Source: Bactericera cockerelli (Eukaryota > Arthropoda > Insecta > Hemiptera > Triozidae). Taken from it: a stretch of DNA of 64,000 bases. Numbering within the stretch: the first letter of the stretch is position 1; the number at the start of each line of letters is the position of its first letter. The notes under the pieces were generated by a model. It searched no databases and was not told where the DNA came from. It saw nothing but the letters and a program-made list of their open reading frames with translations. Positions 28,101-30,438 of this stretch are shown here, piece after piece. The position numbers were made by a program, and so were the translations under genes. Location of the stretch: assembly GCA_024516035.1 (NCBI GenBank), contig CM044956.1, forward strand, positions 4,728,583 to 4,792,582, read 5' to 3'.

Positions 28101-28722
28101 AAAATGTTTTGAGCATTAATCTCGCCTGGTGGTTACCTTGCTTGTAAACCTGGAGTTGTGTATGTTTGTTTAAAACGCTATAACTCGAAAAGCACAAGTC
28201 GGATTGAGGTGAAATTTATCATGATTACCAATGAGAATTCTTTGGATTGAAACTTTCTCCATTTTCAACATGCAAAAAAAATATCTCTGCGTATACTATA
28301 GAACTACCACTACATAACACTAACAGCCAAATATTTTTCTTTCACCAACTCGATCACGCCTCAGTATTAAACGCACCGCTCCGCAGGCCTAGCCAGAACG
28401 CGTCTAGTTTCTTTTAAAATAAATTTACTATATTGTCTTTTTCTGACAAGTCTTCAGATTGGCCATGCCTCGGTAAACGCACCGAGCAGCAACGCGTCGA
28501 GTTTCTTTTAAAATAAATTTGCTATATTCTCCTGTTCCAGGTCTCCTATACCACGCGTGGAAACAGGCAGACAGCCTGGCGGGTCCCATATCCGTCCGTC
28601 TCGTGTCTCTACTCAAAGACATCGACCCGACAGTGCGCATGCGTTCTGCGCAGGCCCTGAGTTTGGTCTATGTGTCCGCGCCTGTGCCTGCTGCCCCACC
28701 CGTGTGGCCCAACGTCCCTTGA
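1..28722 (+). CDS. MROH1: MROH1, 3' part (maestro HEAT-like repeat protein 1), spliced
   Basis: Seen: fifteen exons with GT/AG junctions join in phase (2853 bp, 950 codons plus TGA at 28720-28722). The product is helical and leucine-rich, as expected for HEAT repeats. Identification is by recalled similarity to vertebrate MROH1: LTRKSSRLLGLLRD near the start, YFPELFSTLLLVLGAYIGAQ in the middle, VALEAMTGLGLLLPQLP, and a last exon with a LLKDIDPTVRMRSAQALS HEAT helix, which is also where vertebrate MROH1 ends. Human MROH1 is about 1640 residues, so roughly the C-terminal 58 percent is here and the 5' end lies left of the window. Family knowledge: large HEAT scaffolds, with a lysosome-linked role reported for MROH1; the molecular role is poorly defined. 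Odd: many exon edges are locally duplicated (see findings). Sure of family; moderately sure of every splice site. Confidence 0.88.
251..498 (+). repeat. Family H retroposon copy
   Basis: A ~250-bp dispersed repeat running from a GCTGGAGGGGTGAGTGATGG block to GTCCCCCAGCCAGAC. Other copies lie at 32640-32905 (minus), 37415-37670 and 62138-62390. It contains a short AACTTTATTTCAAAGTTGGC palindrome. It fills most of MROH1 intron 1; the rest of 38-630 is AT-rich with nothing recognised. Confidence 0.75.
631..656 (+). CDS. MROH1: MROH1 26-bp microexon
   Basis: It follows TTATTTTCAG and supplies (D)AHSASYGI. Using the weak donor GTCAGT at 657 keeps phase with the exons on both sides and aligns with MROH1 ...EREGLACCFGI. 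The stronger-looking donor at 685 (GAAG then GTAACC) would put the next exon out of frame and lies in SINE sequence. The donor choice is inference. Confidence 0.5.
672..868 (-). repeat. Family C tRNA-derived SINE
   Basis: Reverse orientation. The tRNA-like head (GTTAACGCGCTAGTC, then B-box-like GTTCGAATCCCACC) is at 785-866, and the body with CCACCTAACCCTCA-type sequence at 677-785. It matches the copies at 14665-14880 and 27955-28140. Confidence 0.8.
869..1265. repeat. Two inverted Family G copies
   Basis: GGTTGGGTGGAAGAGATTGC starts a plus-strand copy near 1014 that ends in AATAAATAAAATAAATAAA. It is followed at 1201-1262 by the reverse complement of the same 5' block. 880-1010 resembles a longer minus-strand version of the family. 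The TAAA-repeat tail suggests retroposition. Confidence 0.7.
1442..1714 (+). CDS. MROH1: MROH1 exon
   Basis: TTTTTCCAG acceptor, then 91 codons beginning TCAKAVGIVAGRHLSLVL and ending LLAQLGACK before GTGAGG. Phase 0 on both sides. It aligns with the MROH1 segment around SEVFRKSIGIL. High GC against AT-rich flanks. Confidence 0.88.
1750..1878. mobile_element. PIF/Harbinger-like MITE
   Basis: 129 bp bounded by GGGCGCAATTAATAGAC and GTATTAATTCCGCCC, with TTA on both sides (1747-1749, 1879-1881). A 3-bp TWA target and a GGG-starting TIR fit PIF/Harbinger. Relatives are at 28793-28916 and 61345-61615. No transposase. Confidence 0.7.
1855..2510. repeat. ~215-bp tandem repeat, three copies
   Basis: Units start near 1855, 2069 and 2285, each with CGTGTATTAATTCCGCCC, a GATCCATTGGTGGAATCTG block, poly-A runs and CCCCTGCTGGAAAGCTT. 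A truncated fourth starts near 2495. The unit begins in the right end of the MITE at 1750-1878, so the MITE end was co-amplified. Confidence 0.85.
2530..2640 (+). repeat. Family B SINE, degenerate
   Basis: GTAGTTTGATCGATAAGG head and GGTCGGTGGTTCGAGTCCC B-box region with a small internal expansion. The body runs on to about 2780 and is poorly conserved. Confidence 0.65.
2829..2939 (-). repeat. Family A SINE 3' part
   Basis: Reverse complement of the Family A body: GACGGGGGTTTTACCCTCC, GCTACCCACAATAACC, CCCAGCCTAGGTAGGGC. The tRNA head is absent. Confidence 0.65.
2999..3068 (+). repeat. Family G fragment
   Basis: GGTTGGATGGCAGAGATTGC plus the CAATCCCACCCTTT block and an AATAAA-like end. Confidence 0.6.
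3108..3376 (+). mobile_element. RTE-like LINE 3' tail
   Basis: Starts ACTAGCCGTTTGCCCGTGCT, includes a 4-bp CAAA array and an AGGT/TAGG microsatellite (~3310-3347), and ends TTATATATAGAGAT. The 'CTAG-xx-TTGCCCG...' start and TATATAGA end are typical of arthropod RTE-type 3' UTRs (inference). Confidence 0.5.
3465..3612 (-). repeat. Family B SINE
   Basis: Reverse copy: tail with TGATATCAC..., head GACTTATCGATCGAGCTACT. Lies between two RTE-like tails. Confidence 0.75.
3657..3900 (+). mobile_element. Second RTE-like LINE 3' tail
   Basis: ACTAGCAGGCTGTCGCCCGC start, CCAAATTTCAGCTCGCTAGG middle, ATATATTAAGATAT end. Related in plan to 3108-3376, different in sequence. The ~50 bp before both copies is near-identical (ACTCCCACTACTACTTCAAA). 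Confidence 0.5.
4036..4228 (+). repeat. Family G copy
   Basis: Full-length: GGTTGGGTGGAAGAGATTGC through TAAAGTGTAAATAAACAAAA. Ends a few bases before the MROH1 acceptor at 4231-4232. Confidence 0.8.
4233..4484 (+). CDS. MROH1: MROH1 exon ending at first unit of the 45-bp array
   Basis: 84 codons from EGECGEACLLAIDNLLRAIH to CSNILKITLTK, phase 0 at both ends. Its final 36 bp are the coding part of the 45-bp unit that follows; the first possible donor is AAG-GTAAAC at 4485. The array holds 34 equivalent donors in the same phase, so the real exon end is undetermined. Confidence 0.85.
4449..5978 (+). repeat. 45-bp minisatellite of exon end plus 5' splice site, 34 copies
   Basis: Exactly 1530 bp, 34 units of 45 bp with no indel. 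Each unit is 36 bp of coding sequence (ECSNILKITLTK) plus GTAAACATA, so each has a donor. Variants: T-to-C making ACACAGAG after units 2, 4 and 5; GTGCAGC with CTCACC together in units 9, 13, 16, 20, 23 and 26 (spacing 4, 3, 4, 3, 3), a higher-order period. The unit has no stop in the exon frame nor in one minus frame, so 500+ codon open frames exist on both strands as a by-product. The plus frame stops at TAG just after the last unit. Confidence 0.97.
6015..6061 (+). repeat. Detached 35th unit of the 45-bp array
   Basis: One more GAGTGTAGC...GTAAACATA unit. The segments following the last array unit and this one also match (TTCTAGTGAGTTCTTTTTAT), showing a separate ~80-bp duplication. Confidence 0.9.
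6198..6530 (-). repeat. Family G fragment and three Family C head fragments
   Basis: Family G scrap at 6198-6240. Reverse-orientation Family C heads at 6240-6295, 6320-6366 and 6469-6520 (CTGGATTACCAGACTAGCGC type). After the first, CTTATTATGTTTTTTCTCAG (6293-6312) copies the acceptor of the next exon (CTTATTATGTTATTTCTCAG). Confidence 0.75.
6540..6657 (+). CDS. MROH1: MROH1 exon
   Basis: VLQNCDKASSKQATLHEFW... to LLEEIIG. Starts phase 0 after ATTTCTCAG and ends phase 1 before GTAAAA. The acceptor lies about 20 bp from a SINE fragment, with a decoy acceptor ~227 bp upstream. Confidence 0.88.
6735..6800. mobile_element. Left inverted end of an older element hosting the BEL insertion
   Basis: TCGAACGCACTGAGATCATA and ACATAGAGGG here match, inverted, the sequence at 13940-13990. 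The BEL element therefore landed inside a small TIR element. Outer limits uncertain. Confidence 0.5.
6858..7120 (+). repeat. BEL/Pao 5' LTR
   Basis: TG...CA ends and an AATAAA signal at 7054-7059. I found no difference from the 3' LTR by eye. Confidence 0.95.
7121..8010 (+). other. BEL/Pao leader and presumed primer binding site
   Basis: Begins AAATTGGTCATTCGGTCC directly after the LTR; TGGTCATTCGGTCC is the likely primer binding site but the tRNA is not assigned. The remaining ~870 bp is T-rich with no long frame. Confidence 0.5.
8011..10149 (+). CDS. BEL/Pao Gag-protease-RT start, cut by a frame break
   Basis: 712 codons. Gag region with LPKLEIPVFSGELHEWPNF (DUF1759 type) at ~145. Zinc knuckles CPHC-KGD-H-RLFN-C (~355) and CFNC-LGN-H-ILSD-C (~388), then a third CSKC cluster. 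Retropepsin core VIDPGSQISCIS at ~477, with Pro where DSG-type proteases have Ser/Thr. The Pao linker before RT follows. The frame ends near residue 710, where homology continues in the +2 frame, so a one-base-class indel lies around 10120-10142. Functions in particle formation and maturation in the family; this copy would need frameshifting or is defective. Confidence 0.9.
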   Translation: MGVDEDRLNSLLYRREKIFSRMQSLFDSSSDLSSKEKLASFLVRYDKIDEHYSDYETVQCDIHAQCMKMSDETTQKASAQQTTTFEDLYYSVKATARLNKFKTSSEKLAELAITSQAPAATPPPVSVPTPLAPRLPKLEIPVFSGELHEWPNFYALFNSTIHTNGSLSNTEKLQYLKTFLTGTALSLIECLQLSPANYEIAYKTIVDRYQNKRNLGAFYLNKIFSFRQINSNSLENLRKFYECFQTTFNAYTALELTQPADYFAMHLALRALDVDTRQRFESEFDVSDIPTFEQLMTFVQKQCHILEISSDADRQPHASVQKKIPASHQPSSFRSTRHTLVSTAQPNVPPAASSSCPHCKGDHRLFNCSSFQAAEATKRYEIVKSLRKCFNCLGNHILSDCKSRSRCSKCQSGSHHTLLHFVKPPAIPPAGIATSSRFAATATCYASEKSTVLLATAQARIQDSCGNYQSIRLVIDPGSQISCISASFVQKLGLKYTSSRTNISGIGNEHTLQSKGNVFCKLIPSLIMTPEVSTEAVVLSKISSDLPSVNLPSSVKEQYSSISLADCDFHKSSRIDFLLGADLYPHILITKGPTIIQGEPVAVNTIFGWVLMGKVPVADEVSTQNSLFVRSESPEKSLDAVIKRFWEVEEVSERKFENPEDLRCEKYYGDTTNRGPDGSYSVCLPFKESVPAAGSTRDAALKRFLYVRIPLA
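10142..10897 (+). CDS. BEL/Pao reverse transcriptase segment, frame-shifted
   Basis: 251 codons with no start of its own that need be used. LRVVFDSS, VCADVKQMYR and the catalytic YVDDVTAG (~175) mark the RT palm. It ends where an 8-bp tandem duplication (TGCTGGGC repeated, ~10858-10873) throws the frame before the RT/RNase H junction. Neighbouring frames hold the upstream and downstream domains. Confidence 0.9.
   Translation: MHRQPQLFAEYKKFVHEYLELGHLNVAPQPSPYVIPHHCVVKESSSTTKLRVVFDSSVKDDKGVSLNECLMIGPKLQRDIPDIILNFRLHRVAVCADVKQMYRGILVDKEHRKYQHIFWRDSPDDPLIEFELNTVTYGFSCSPYLAQRTMRQLVADEGEPFPLASQAILYETYVDDVTAGAVDVKTALLLRDELIELLGRANFSLRKWASSHPQILTDLPKDHVQAAVGFSPEGDGALKVLGCWGWSGNLT
10876..13251 (+). 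CDS. BEL/Pao RNase H-integrase segment
   Basis: 791 codons. RNase H: FGFCDASEKGYAAVLYL, LFSDSTVVLGWL, NPADCASRGL. Integrase: HHCC-type KHYHL..H / CIFKCLICY, then catalytic D in FVDYAGFF, D in IYSDNGTNFVGA and E in SGLVERAVKSCKHH. The C-terminal DUF5641-like region (PIGRVEQLI, TRPLTKLVPLP) ends at TAG 13249-13251. Intact apart from its upstream frame break. Confidence 0.93.
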   Translation: MEWKPDLDVFLYSIAPPIINEQHTKRSILSTIARLFDPLGWLSPAIFFAKCIIQRTWLAGSDWSEQLPEHITADWKKFLFQIESLSEVRIPRFCNIEPNAEYSIFGFCDASEKGYAAVLYLRSALHEDIRISLLIAKSRVAPLKSATIPRLELMAAVLLSRLLVSIQDIVNKLNVKEIFLFSDSTVVLGWLRTSPHRLKIFVANRVVEILDNTSPSSWRHISTHENPADCASRGLYPQDLVSHPLWWTGPSFMSEPRDTWLIDSVIVPDENLPELKSTVLIAASENSRNLFFDVMEKFSSLVRVQRVIGFVLRFVNNLRCDSSTRKSGPLEIEEMNRAMNLCIRVVQKAEYEVIVQKLKDDPQLKHYLRRLSPFIDENQLVRVGGRIKNSDLHYSAKYPLLLPKCSHLSRLIVKHYHLQTLHGGPLIVQSIIQQQYWIISLRSLVRQCIFKCLICYKLKAKSLTPPMSDLPAVRFEQVRAFLNVFVDYAGFFVLKESTRRNARTYKGYLAIFICMSTKAMHLEVVTDLSTAAFLAALDRFTSRRGLAAKIYSDNGTNFVGAARHLKEVYTLLCNSEEVISNHLTKRKIRWYFNPPNAPNFSGLVERAVKSCKHHIKRVIGEQSLTYEEFSTLMCRIEAVLNSRPLCGVPSSDPNDGNDFLSPAHFLIGSTMLSVPEENLTSQPMNRLNRWQLIRQAVQSFWKRWSIEYLHTLIPRPKWNTEDRELNVGEVVFVQSTINQMNPLSWPIGRVEQLIAGKDGVTRVAKVRVANTIATRPLTKLVPLPLATHPDT
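13471..13733 (+). repeat. BEL/Pao 3' LTR
   Basis: Same 263 bp as the 5' LTR. A G-rich GGGTGGGCGG run just upstream is the probable polypurine tract. Confidence 0.95.
13940..13990. mobile_element. Right inverted end of the element hosting BEL
   Basis: GGTTTCCTCTATGTTATATG and ATCTCAGTGGTCGAACG are the inverse of 6735-6790. 13739-13940 between them and the LTR shows nothing else recognisable. Confidence 0.5.
14010..14370 (+). repeat. Composite SINE: Family A head joined to Family F
   Basis: 14010-14085 is the Family A tRNA-like head (GGCGTAACGGTTGTGACTAC, GAGTTCGATCCCGGG). 14096-14160 is tRNA-Gly-like (TAGCTCAGTGGT, CTTGCCATGCG with GCC, GTCCCGGGTTTGAACTCCC). The Family F body then runs to GCTTTGAAACACTCATC. 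Family F alone recurs at 30085-30300 (minus) and 35875-36090. Confidence 0.75.
14417..14566 (+). CDS. MROH1: MROH1 exon
   Basis: GLLDPWLNHADAIHRSHALS to WLGTVVG. Phase 1 in and out, acceptor TTTTATAG, donor GTGAGT. Corresponds to the MROH1 LSPWIKSPRGHERARAL segment. Confidence 0.9.
14665..14880 (-). repeat. Family C SINE
   Basis: Full reverse copy, body at 14678-14790 and tRNA-like head at 14790-14878. Confidence 0.8.
14921..15175. repeat. ~125-bp direct duplication
   Basis: AAATAAATAGATTGAACAAG and TAATGTCCTACCAAATTTTC (TAATGTTCTACC in the second) occur twice, at 14921-15045 and 15047-15175. A related stretch is at 24780-24880. Confidence 0.75.
15200..15675 (+). repeat. Family D SINE interrupted by a solo LTR
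   Basis: Head GTCCCGGTAGCTCAGTGGTA with B box GGGTTCGAAACCC at 15202-15282. The body runs to TATAAATAAGG (15391) and resumes after the LTR as TAAGGCGATATTATTATT. The intact copy at 33845-34060 gives the unbroken order. Confidence 0.85.
15392..15650 (-). mobile_element. Solo LTR of the BEL/Pao family
   Basis: Reverse complement of the 263-bp LTR with scattered differences. Flanked by TAAGG at 15387-15391 and 15651-15655. Opposite strand to the complete copy and older, judging by divergence. A product of LTR-LTR recombination. Confidence 0.9.
15684..16031 (+). CDS. MROH1: MROH1 exon
   Basis: 116 codons from GDVCVRACEPEPSVRLPALR to LYHSVPDVLG. Phase 1 on both sides; donor GTGAGT at 16032. Its 3' ~193 bp plus the donor are copied twice downstream. 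Confidence 0.9.
16032..16922 (+). repeat. Intron start with a 34-bp AT-rich tandem array
   Basis: After the donor comes a poly-A/poly-T stretch with a LINE-tail-like block (CATAGGGGGAGGCCCATGCT, 16300). From ~16476 to 16922 about 13 copies of a 34-bp GAGTAAAATTATATGAATCA unit follow. The array is missing from the two later copies of this segment. Confidence 0.9.
16923..17113 (+). pseudogene. Duplicated 3' half of MROH1 exon with donor, copy 2
   Basis: CACCGACGCGAGCGCGCTCT to GATGTGCTGG then GTGAGTGAG, about 95 percent like 15839-16031. No acceptor precedes it (flank TAAATAATT), so it is not a normal exon. Followed by a copy of the same intron start. Confidence 0.93.
17577..17766 (+). pseudogene. 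Duplicated 3' half of MROH1 exon with donor, copy 3
   Basis: Same as copy 2 with small differences (one GGG fewer near GGGCGGGCGC). Donor GTGAGTGAG at 17767; intron-start copy continues to ~18245. Copies 2 and 3 form a ~655-bp tandem unit. Confidence 0.93.
18246..18548. repeat. Intron stretch with two perfect hairpins
   Basis: GCGTAAATAGAAAAG (18461-18475) pairs with 18480-18494 across a 4-base loop. TTAAGCGTGTAG (18506-18517) pairs with 18529-18540. A poly-T/poly-G run lies at 18288-18316. Confidence 0.8.
18549..18662 (+). pseudogene. Decoy acceptor plus MROH1 exon start, copy 1
   Basis: ACCGGTTGATCATAAAACTC intron end, CATTTCAG acceptor, then ATCGCATCTTTACAATCGTG and a diverged, collapsed continuation. 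Copies the real acceptor at 19589-19590. Confidence 0.88.
18769..18946 (+). pseudogene. Decoy acceptor plus 134 bp of MROH1 exon, copy 2
   Basis: The best copy: CATTGCAG acceptor, then 18802-18935 nearly identical to the first ~137 bp of the exon at 19591, with one in-frame 3-bp deletion. It breaks at TTATTGGGC into Family G sequence and a stop. Could be spliced in as a truncating cassette. Confidence 0.93.
18940..19258 (+). repeat. Family G sequence with a short decoy acceptor between copies
   Basis: Family G at 18953-19105 and a 3' part at 19150-19258. Between them CTATTTCAG-ATCGCATCTTCACAATCGTG at ~19113-19148 is decoy copy 3. Confidence 0.8.
19260..19345 (+). pseudogene. Decoy acceptor plus MROH1 exon start, copy 4
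   Basis: ACTCATCCCCATTTCAG then ATCGCATCTTCACAATCGTG...GGCCCTCTCGCACTAACC. Resembles copy 1 more than the functional exon. Confidence 0.88.
19360..19557 (-). repeat. Family D SINE
   Basis: Reverse copy beginning in an AAT microsatellite and ending at GAGCTACCGGGAC; inserted just before the intron end that precedes the true exon. Confidence 0.85.
19591..19862 (+). CDS. MROH1: MROH1 exon
   Basis: (D)RIFSIVPTESGGPLALPAIL to HHPIAAHQPLA; phase 1 in, phase 0 out; acceptor CCCTTTTCAG, donor GTGAGT. Only this copy is full length. Confidence 0.92.
20305..20460 (+). repeat. Family B SINE
   Basis: CAGTAGCTTGATCGATAAAA head, GTCGGTGGTTCAAGTCCC, then the body with GAGTAGTTGTGATATCACG. The rest of 19863-20736 is AT-rich with nothing else recognised. 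Confidence 0.8.
20737..20981 (+). CDS. MROH1: MROH1 exon
   Basis: AVSALSEMFSESSLSPTLQT through YFPELFSTLLLVLGAYIGAQ to LLKATG; phase 0 in, phase 2 out. Donor GTACGT at 20982, the first of an array. Reading past it meets TGA after six codons, so only the first donor is productive. Confidence 0.92.
20967..21650 (+). repeat. 32-bp minisatellite of exon end plus 5' splice site, ~19 copies
   Basis: Unit TTTGCTGAAAGCCACTGGGT plus ACGTGAGTAGAG. About four units (20967-21092), an AT-rich interruption (21093-21180), then about 15 more. Each unit holds the donor G-GTACGTGAG. Variants: CCTCTGG, CACTGGTTAC, and a TTTTCTGAAAG subtype confined to the last five units. 32 bp is not a codon multiple, so successive donors differ in phase. 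Confidence 0.95.
21670..21853. repeat. ~43-bp tandem duplication and CT/CTTT microsatellite
   Basis: CTATGTATCTACAGGGTCCG and GCCAAAGAACCTGTAGATA repeat at 21676-21768. TCTC/TTTC tracts fill 21774-21853. Confidence 0.85.
21855..22070 (+). repeat. Family B SINE followed by Family D tail
   Basis: Family B at 21857-21985 with its head truncated by the microsatellite. Family D 3' end (GTCCTAATCGGGCAGTATAA) at 21998-22055. Confidence 0.75.
22085..22268 (+). CDS. MROH1: MROH1 exon
   Basis: (G)CPKGAESLDECHRLEHNN to VNSYACKTESQK; takes 2 bases from the previous exon and ends phase 0 before GTAATA. Confidence 0.9.
22484..22713 (+). mobile_element. MITE X copy, left end decayed
   Basis: Shares AGAAAAATGCGTTTCGGTAC, ATACAATGGACTTAACCTAT and the right TIR TTGGTTAGAAAGAAAAATAC with 40849-41203 and 53742-54033. 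Confidence 0.75.
22727..22747 (+). repeat. Short 5S rRNA-like fragment
   Basis: TCGCTGAAGTTAAGCAACGT resembles the 5S rRNA internal-promoter region (consensus around GAAGTTAAGCAACGTCGGGC in arthropods). Only ~21 bp; followed at once by a tRNA-like SINE. Confidence 0.35.
22752..22845 (+). repeat. Family D SINE head
   Basis: TCGGTAGCTCAGTGGTAAAG and GCGGGTTCGAAACCC. The body is lost after GTCGACC. The rest to 23010 is unrecognised. Confidence 0.8.
23013..23075 (+). pseudogene. Collapsed upstream copy of next MROH1 exon with acceptor
   Basis: CATTCCAG-GTGCTAGTAGCTAGTGTG, then GATGATCTGACGCGTCACC and CTTGTATGTTCG. It is the following exon with internal deletions, carrying its own acceptor. Confidence 0.85.
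23088..23261 (+). CDS. MROH1: MROH1 exon
   Basis: 58 codons, VLVASVRAALVSHGSTLDP to ASFAYLDHQQ; phase 0 both sides; donor GTGAGA. Confidence 0.92.
23765..24010 (+). repeat. Family B SINE with an inserted palindrome
   Basis: Head at 23770-23838. A near-perfect palindrome GTTGACCCCATTTATTACAA... at 23840-23896 (26-bp arms, 5-base spacer) and a poly-A run interrupt the body, which resumes at 23935. 23262-23764 holds no clear feature. Confidence 0.85.
24183..24371 (+). CDS. MROH1: MROH1 exon
   Basis: VGRHKDAVLDALMRGIEKYD to AITLKPFFEK. EVALEAMTGLGLLLP closely matches the human MROH1 VALEAMLGLARLV helix. Phase 0 both sides; donor GTAAGT. Confidence 0.95.
24412..24720 (+). repeat. Family A SINE, long form
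   Basis: tRNA-like head at 24417-24490 (GGCGTAACGGTTGTGACTAC, GAGTTCGATCCCGGG). The body has CCTACCCAGGTTGGGTGAGG, GTAGCTGGTACGATTCCCAG and a 3' AACCTCAACCATGAGGTTGA hairpin. Confidence 0.85.
24775..25525 (+). repeat. ~640-bp dispersed repeat (retroelement-tail type)
   Basis: From 24895 it matches 48897-49540 at roughly nine bases in ten, same orientation. It includes GCGGCCCTGCGGCCGCA, CAAATTTCAAGTCTCTAGCT and a CA/GA microsatellite (CACACACACACAGACAGACG). It ends TTATTATAGGATAAGGAAAG. No coding capacity. Confidence 0.85.
25540..25810. repeat. Family G (minus) and Family D fragments
   Basis: GGGCGGGGTTATTGTCTGTG at 25547-25590 is Family G reversed. GGGACATGACAAGTTCTCC...CCACATAATAATA at 25735-25790 is a Family D piece whose head has been replaced. 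Confidence 0.65.
25849..26102. mobile_element. 254-bp MITE with 7-8 bp target duplication
   Basis: Ends CATAGCGTGTAGAATTAAG and TTAAATCTACACGCTATG are inverted repeats (~35 bp imperfect). CTGCGAC flanks both sides (25842-25848, 26103-26109). An 8-bp-class duplication would fit hAT or P-like families. Confidence 0.75.
26207..26353 (+). CDS. MROH1: MROH1 exon
   Basis: EKVSLRCKALQMFGQLTTFH to FLVYINETNSE; phase 0 both sides; donor GTAAGA. Matches MROH1 EFRTASIRLFGHLNKV. Confidence 0.93.
26329..26534 (+). repeat. Direct duplication of exon end, donor and intron start
   Basis: TATATCAATGAGACCAACTC-CGAG-GTAAGATAATATC and the next ~45 bp occur at 26329-26411 and again at ~26452-26534. A Family C tail fragment (CTCGCCTGGTGGTTACCTTC) lies between. 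Confidence 0.93.
26890..27160 (-). repeat. Family A SINE
   Basis: Reverse full copy: body GACGGGGGTTTTACCCTCC at 26947, head GTTGTGCCTACTGCCCGTAG (reverse) near 27110-27150. 26535-26890 is AT-rich with no recognised feature. Confidence 0.85.
27290..27510 (+). repeat. Family G copy and a LINE-tail-like block
   Basis: Family G at 27294-27440. TACCCCCCTCATAGGGGGAG at ~27448-27506 repeats the block at 16290, 17360 and 18030. Confidence 0.75.
27525..27780 (+). CDS. MROH1: MROH1 exon
   Basis: VAHTCRATLFQSVQLLDSES to FVRANAALFIG; phase 0 in, phase 1 out; donor GTAAGT. Aligns with MROH1 ENVRAAAPLFTGF. Confidence 0.95.
27800..28145. repeat. Family B (minus) then Family C (plus)
   Basis: Family B reversed at 27800-27937. 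Family C full forward copy at 27955-28140 with AGTCAAGTGGTTAACGCGCT and GTTCGAATCCCACTCAGTGC. Confidence 0.85.
28355..28540 (+). repeat. Duplicated intron end upstream of last MROH1 exon
   Basis: AACGCGTCTAGTTTCTTTTA plus AAATAAATTTACTATATT (28397-28436) repeats at 28491-28532, directly before CTCCTGTTCCAG. The first copy lacks the final acceptor. Confidence 0.85.
28541..28722 (+). CDS. MROH1: MROH1 last coding exon
   Basis: (G)LLYHAWKQADSLAGPISVRL...LLKDIDPTVRMRSAQALS, then a short Pro/Val-rich tail to TGA. Human MROH1 ends in the same HEAT helix. No AATAAA stands close downstream; the nearest clear one is in AGAAATAAAGG near 29480. Confidence 0.93.
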
Positions 28723-28792
28723 GCCGGCCCTGGCTTTGACAATCTGGACCAAAGATTATGCTAGAGAAATTCCTTTTTTCCCCCTTGTCTTA

Positions 28793-28916
28793 GGGTGGAA
28801 TTAATAGACGTGTTTGTAATACCTCTGTGCCGCTAAGGATTGCGTATTGTGTAAGATAGGGAAAACCGACGGTTAGAGATGACTTGTGATTTAGAATTTG
28901 TCTATTAATTCCGCCC
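28793..28916. mobile_element. PIF/Harbinger-like MITE downstream of MROH1
   Basis: 124 bp; GGGTGGAATTAATAGACGTG and TTGTCTATTAATTCCGCCC ends; TTA on each side (28790-28792, 28917-28919). Possibly within the MROH1 3' UTR. Confidence 0.8.
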
Positions 28917-29039
28917 TTAGAGTATGTTTATCACTTAACAGGGTGACAAACATCTGATTAGTGCTAATCAAATGATTTGTCTAACGATAGCATGCTCGGC
29001 TTGCACTCCAGGTGACCTAGGATTGCAAAAATCAGACAC

Positions 29040-29210
29040 ACGAAAAATAATAATAACATTGCTTTATTTATACTGCCCGATTAGGACTAATGAGTCCAAT
29101 GTTTTCAGCAGTAATTTGACTTTGTGACCACATAATAATAAGACTCTGACGGTTAGGTGGTAGAAAATGCTTTGATCATTAACCTTGCCTGGTGGTTACC
29201 TTCTACTAAA
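29040..29210. repeat. Family D (minus) and Family C fragments
   Basis: TTTATACTGCCCGATTAGGA at 29060-29100 is a reversed Family D tail. GTTAGGTGGTAGAAAATGCT...GTGGTTACCTTCTAC at 29150-29208 is a Family C tail. Confidence 0.7.
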
Positions 29211-30080
29211 GAGTATTATTATGTCTATGTATACGGGGTGAATCAAAATTTGAGGCCTCGTCGATTGCAATCGCAAATATTCCACACTGTTTTGTGATTT
29301 GCCAGAAATGCTTCATTTGTTTGGAAAAACTTCACAAAGAATTTGAAAGTTCAACCTCCGTTTAGCAACGCTCTAGAAATACGATTAGATCAAAAAAATT
29401 ATTCTTTTGAAATGTTGTAATCTTAAGGAAAATTTTAGGATCTTTTGAACCGTGGAAACATTTTCAACTTGTAATAAGCAGAAATAAAGGTATAGCCAAT
29501 TTAGGAGGTAAGGGTCGCAAAATCACAAGGTCTGAAATATTAATAAGATTCATTCGTTTACATTCTAGTCTAGTCTGTTACTATTAGCGTGGATTTTGTG
29601 GTGGTGGTTTTTGTTTTAGCTTTCTCATATATTTATAACTAAGTTATAAGACTCTAAATTATACCATATTTGCTTTATTTTTTACTGAAAGATGATTTTA
29701 CAATGTATATTTTCAATAATCGAGTATATTTATTACAATTTAAGTTAAAAGTGACAAATAAAAGTACATTTTATTGAGATCCGTTTTACAACAACATATT
29801 TTTAATTCGAGTACGAAAAACAGAAATGATAAAATTTAAGTAAAGAGAAATACGTACAACATTTGGCGAAATTTACAAAGGCAGTTTTGTGCAGCTCTGG
29901 AAAAAAATTCTCTTAACCCGTGAGGACTTAAAAAAATCAATCTTGAAAAGAGTGACCATCCCCTGGGTTAAAATTGAGGTACACACGTCAGTTTGGGTTA
30001 AAATAGAAAAAAAATCAATGAGAAAACACTGAAACCTCCTGTTTATGAATTTCAGAAAGGAGACTCACATTTTTTTTATA
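29211..30080. other. Intergenic AT-rich stretch
   Basis: Between the MROH1 and DTL 3' ends. No coding region or known repeat recognised; GGGGTGAATCAAAATTTGAG (29236) may begin a decayed element. Confidence 0.4.
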
Positions 30081-30084
30081 TTAA

Positions 30085-30385
30085 GATGAGTGTTTCACAG
30101 CCTTTTTTATTTCGTAGCCATGTAGCTTGCTCGCCCATCCCGTTGTATGCCTCCCCTCTGAAGGGCGAGAAGTGACACAATACTTCCCATTTTGGTGCTA
30201 GATCATCACGAGCGCACTAGAAGGTATCCCTTACAAACAACTGTAACCAAATTTTGAATACAAATTTTTGTCGGCACCGGGGATCGAACCCGGGACTTTC
30301 CCAAATGTTTGCTTAACTAGGGACTTAAACCACCGACCTCCAGATTACAAGTCCGCCGCTTTATCGATCAATCTACTGAGGTCGG
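30085..30385 (-). repeat. Family F then Family B SINEs, reversed
   Basis: Family F body and Gly-like head remnant at 30085-30300 (head truncated after GTCCCGGGTTCGATCCC). Family B at 30312-30385. Confidence 0.75.
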
Positions 30386-30438
30386 AAGTTCAAAATAATA
30401 CATGCTAGATTTTCCTCAAGAACTTTTGTGAACTCTAA

